Source of the DNA: Clostridiales bacterium
GTDB lineage: Bacteria > Bacillota > Clostridia > Saccharofermentanales > Saccharofermentanaceae
Assembly: GCA_017509245.1 (NCBI GenBank)
Contig: JAFWQC010000109.1
Location: 1-44,260 of the forward strand
Direction of reading: 5' to 3'
DNA length: 44,260 bases
Shown here one piece after another: positions 41,618 to 44,260 of the stretch. Every line of letters starts with the position of its first letter. Within the stretch, counting starts at the first letter, position 1. The position numbers and the translations under genes are program-made. Under the pieces are notes generated by a model. The model searched no databases. It saw nothing but the letters and a program-made list of their open reading frames with translations, and had not been told where the DNA came from.

Positions 41618-44260
41618 TCAGGTTCCCGCGTCTTCTGTTACAGCATTCTCCGTTACTGTATTTTCCGTTCCCGCGCCTTCAGTTTCTGCGTTTTCCGCTG
41701 CTGCGTTCTCCGTTGCTGCGTTTTCCGTTACCGCGTTTTCCGTCACCGCGTCTTCAGTAACTGCGTTTTCCGTTAATGCATCTTCCGTAACTGCATTTTC
41801 TGTTTCTGCGTTTTCCGGTGCCGCGTTTCTCGTTCCTGCACTTTCCGGTACTGCATTTTTCGTTCCTTCCGGATCTTCTTCCAGTATGCCCTGTTCGACT
41901 GACCTGTCGTGATTGAATGCCGTGTCGTGGAAGAAGTACAGATCGTGAACTGTATCCAATTTATCGTTTCTGATGTTGAGGGCACCGTTCGTGAATACCT
42001 CATCCTGAGCTGTGTCACTCCTCAAGACCTGGAATCTGCTTACATTGATCTCCTTGGGTGCTCTCAGCGGGTACTTGTACAGATCGCGGTTAGCAAGCCA
42101 GTCCTCATCTACGCAGCCGCTTGGACCGTATTGAGGTTTTGAGAACGGACAGGAGAATACCATGACACCCGCTTTGTAGAAATAAGTCTGCGATCCTCCG
42201 GCGGGCATATTTCGCGCATCGACTGTAAAACCGTCGATGGTGATCGTAGTAGGCAGGGTGCTGTAGTAATCCACGCCGTCCTCGGTAATGATCTCATGAC
42301 CGAAAGGATTCTTGGGGTTCGTAATGTAATCCGCAAAGATGATGAAAGCATTATAATGTCCGCCGATATCCCAGTAGCAGTCCTTAATTGTGACATCACC
42401 TTCCCAGTAACTTCCGAAATCACCTCTCAGATTGAGGAATCTGTCAGCGTAGTTTGTTACTCCCTCGATATAAAGGTCGCCGAATCCTATGACATCTATG
42501 CCGAGATGTCCGATCTCAGAATTCTTTATCGTTATGTTGTAGGCTCCCATATGGGCATCCACGCGGTTAAGGCTGCAGCCGTCAACAGTGATGGTCTTGC
42601 AGAAATTCGTTGCAGTCGTTCCCCATCTTGCCGTATCGAAAATGCCCTTATCATCGTAACGCTCCTCAGGCAGCTCGGTGCCTTCCGCGATTGCTTTGCA
42701 ATAGTCGAAGTAGAAGAGCTTGGCAGGCGCACATGTGCAGTTCTCGAGTGTTAAAGCTGCTGCATATTCCGCATAGTAGTCGTAGGGCGCGGTCCTTTCT
42801 GAATCATTGCCGTTGCCGTAGACGCATAAGTGGTTCGCGAAAACGCAGTTCCTGCAGGTTACAAAAGCGCAGTGATCAACGGTTATAAATCCGTGATACG
42901 GAGCACCTAATCTTGCGTGATAGCCTGTCGCTGTAATATTTCCTTCTTTATCTTTGACTTCGTAGTAACTCGTATCCGTGAACTGGGCGTTCTCACCCCG
43001 GATCTCGTGCTCTACACCGTCTATTACTGTATTTGAGCGCGTTACATGGATTCCGCGGTGTATATAATGACGTGAATTGATCGTGTTGTTTATCGTTATG
43101 AATTTACCGCCGGTAATCGTAAGAGTAGTATCGTCGATAAAGCATTTATCGATCATGTAGATGTCATCATCGTAAGGGTACTGGATTGGTGTGACCGGAT
43201 CGACGGAACCGTCCTCATTTACGATAATGATCTCCTGCTGATTGCGCGGAGGGGAGCTTGAGACTGAACTGCCATTTCTGCCCCATCTCTGCTTGAAATC
43301 CTCGATCAGATAAAGAGCTCTTTCAGAGAACCCGTCGGTATCACCGATATCAAGCTGGGTCTGGCCTTTCTCGATATATTTATTCCGGTGATTTAAAGCC
43401 GTTGCAGCAGAGTAGCTGTTATACAAAGGATACTGATCCAGGTTCGGATCCAGACCGATGCGGATCTTTATGAATCCTGTATCACCGTCTTTTTCTATAT
43501 CCACATCTTTTTTGAAGTACCAGGTGCCGTTGGGTTTTTGCTTCCAGGAGACCCCACCGGGTACCCATCTTCTCTCAACATCCTTATAAGGAGCGACGGT
43601 AAAAAGGAAATATTCACCTTCATCTAACGTGATGCCCCTGTCGTCTATTATGAATGTTGCACCTGTCCAGTCAGTATCAGTCTTAATGATGGCTCCCTTG
43701 TAGGATGTCATATTGTGAACGTAATATGTTGCGCCGGGATCAGCCTTTACAGGCAGATTCCGTTCATTTGCAGCTTCGTGTGTTGCAACGATTGCAGCGT
43801 AGTCATCCGTAACGCCGTCGCCCTTGGCTCCGAACATGCTGTAGGTAAGATATTCGCCTGCAGGTTCATCTCCGCCTGAGTGATTTACTGCCTGGAAGTA
43901 TTTCTTAGCAGAATCACCGAAGCCCAGCATGTATCTTACGCCGTCCTTTATCGACTGTGGTACGTCAGCCGCAACGACTGCGCTTGCATAGGATTCGTAG
44001 CTGTATGTGAGTGTGCCGCTTATTGCGTTGCCGCCGTCTTTGTAGACGAGCTTGAAGGGAGTTCTGAAATAAAGCGAGGATATTCCGGTGAATGTTGCCC
44101 TGTAGGAACCGTCGTTCTGCTTGACGAACTTGGATGCTGCAACCTTGTGTACTATATCCTTGCCGTCTATTCCGGTATATGTGATCTCAGCATATGTCGT
44201 TGATGTGGGTTGTCCCGTGAATTTCGCAAAGACAGCGAGGTCAACTGTGTTTCCGAATAT
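41618..44260 (-). CDS. Large surface protein with beta-helix domain, partial
   Basis: The frame is open from the stop at 41618 to the right edge, at least 880 residues; the start lies outside. A Met at 43930 is only internal. The first visible part (YFRTPFKLVYKDGGNAISG, TLTYSYESYASAVV) looks like an Ig-like/adhesion module of Clostridial surface proteins. Then YSMFGAKGDGVTDDYAAI opens a pectate-lyase-like right-handed beta-helix, as in polysaccharide lyases, epimerases and phage depolymerases. The last 81 residues are pentapeptide repeats. No sorting signal or dockerin is seen. Function: probably binds or cleaves a polysaccharide; not proven. Confidence 0.85.
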   Translation of the reverse strand: MFGNTVDLAVFAKFTGQPTSTTYAEITYTGIDGKDIVHKVAASKFVKQNDGSYRATFTGISSLYFRTPFKLVYKDGGNAISGTLTYSYESYASAVVAADVPQSIKDGVRYMLGFGDSAKKYFQAVNHSGGDEPAGEYLTYSMFGAKGDGVTDDYAAIVATHEAANERNLPVKADPGATYYVHNMTSYKGAIIKTDTDWTGATFIIDDRGITLDEGEYFLFTVAPYKDVERRWVPGGVSWKQKPNGTWYFKKDVDIEKDGDTGFIKIRIGLDPNLDQYPLYNSYSAATALNHRNKYIEKGQTQLDIGDTDGFSERALYLIEDFKQRWGRNGSSVSSSPPRNQQEIIIVNEDGSVDPVTPIQYPYDDDIYMIDKCFIDDTTLTITGGKFITINNTINSRHYIHRGIHVTRSNTVIDGVEHEIRGENAQFTDTSYYEVKDKEGNITATGYHARLGAPYHGFITVDHCAFVTCRNCVFANHLCVYGNGNDSERTAPYDYYAEYAAALTLENCTCAPAKLFYFDYCKAIAEGTELPEERYDDKGIFDTARWGTTATNFCKTITVDGCSLNRVDAHMGAYNITIKNSEIGHLGIDVIGFGDLYIEGVTNYADRFLNLRGDFGSYWEGDVTIKDCYWDIGGHYNAFIIFADYITNPKNPFGHEIITEDGVDYYSTLPTTITIDGFTVDARNMPAGGSQTYFYKAGVMVFSCPFSKPQYGPSGCVDEDWLANRDLYKYPLRAPKEINVSRFQVLRSDTAQDEVFTNGALNIRNDKLDTVHDLYFFHDTAFNHDRSVEQGILEEDPEGTKNAVPESAGTRNAAPENAETENAVTEDALTENAVTEDAVTENAVTENAATENAAAENAETEGAGTENTVTENAVTEDAGT
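41621..41863 (-). repeat. 15-bp repeats coding a pentapeptide tail
   Basis: Sixteen units of five residues (TENAV, TEDAV, TENAA and variants) end the beta-helix protein. Each unit is 15 bases, so gain or loss keeps frame. The tail is acidic, Thr/Ala-rich and probably disordered. Confidence 0.9.

Noticed and set aside
43880..44203. Plus-strand 107-codon frame at the right edge
   Set aside because: The opposite frame is open to the window end and continues the beta-helix protein; the plus frame is Cys-rich without motif.

Overview
The window reads as chromosomal DNA of an anaerobic, low-to-medium GC Clostridia (Bacillota). The clearest marker is a SCIFF peptide gene (scfA) with its radical-SAM maturase (scfB), a pair characteristic of Clostridia. 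Shine-Dalgarno sites of the GGAGG type, rho-independent terminators, indolepyruvate:ferredoxin oxidoreductase and a biotin-dependent carboxyltransferase operon fit a fermenting gut or rumen bacterium. I saw no rRNA, tRNA, CRISPR array, transposase or phage structural gene.

Left part (1-8.2 kb): a MaoC-like hydratase divergent from a TetR/SDR/CPBP-protease operon, whose promoter carries a perfect inverted repeat; apt; a small hypothetical; a GMP synthetase lacking its glutaminase domain; pyruvate kinase; and a large membrane protein. From 8.4 to 13.8 kb an unusual four-gene operon joins two MalF/MalG-type permeases to an HlyD-like adaptor and a MacB-core-like protein without an ATPase. A transglutaminase-like lipoprotein follows.

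Middle part (15-27 kb): iorA-iorB-thioesterase-paaK-ACT forms an aryl-pyruvate oxidation operon in which the thioesterase carries a Clp/McsA-type zinc finger. An AT-rich foreign block (about 19.96-23.36 kb) then interrupts the chromosome. It holds a HigA antitoxin with a possible eroded HigB, and a three-gene operon: a tandem class III nucleotide cyclase, an E2 (ubiquitin-conjugating)-like protein, and a three-helix membrane protein resembling Pycsar effectors. This is the best candidate for an undescribed system: a Pycsar-type cyclic-nucleotide defence with an E2-like accessory gene, parallel to the E2-only CBASS layout. The host sequence resumes with a 12S/small/1.3S/5S-type operon that looks like a soluble transcarboxylase.

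Right part (27-44 kb): a sodium:solute symporter with an acyl-CoA synthetase; a heterodimeric ABC exporter with one degenerate ATP site; twin intergenic hairpins; a lipoprotein; scfA-scfB with an attenuator-like terminator between them; an Orn/Lys/Arg decarboxylase-family protein; a zinc-ribbon protein with an HD-like motif; a small protein coupled to a BaiN/HI0933-type flavoprotein; and the 3' part of a very large secreted beta-helix protein, which runs off the right edge and ends in a pentapeptide-repeat tail.
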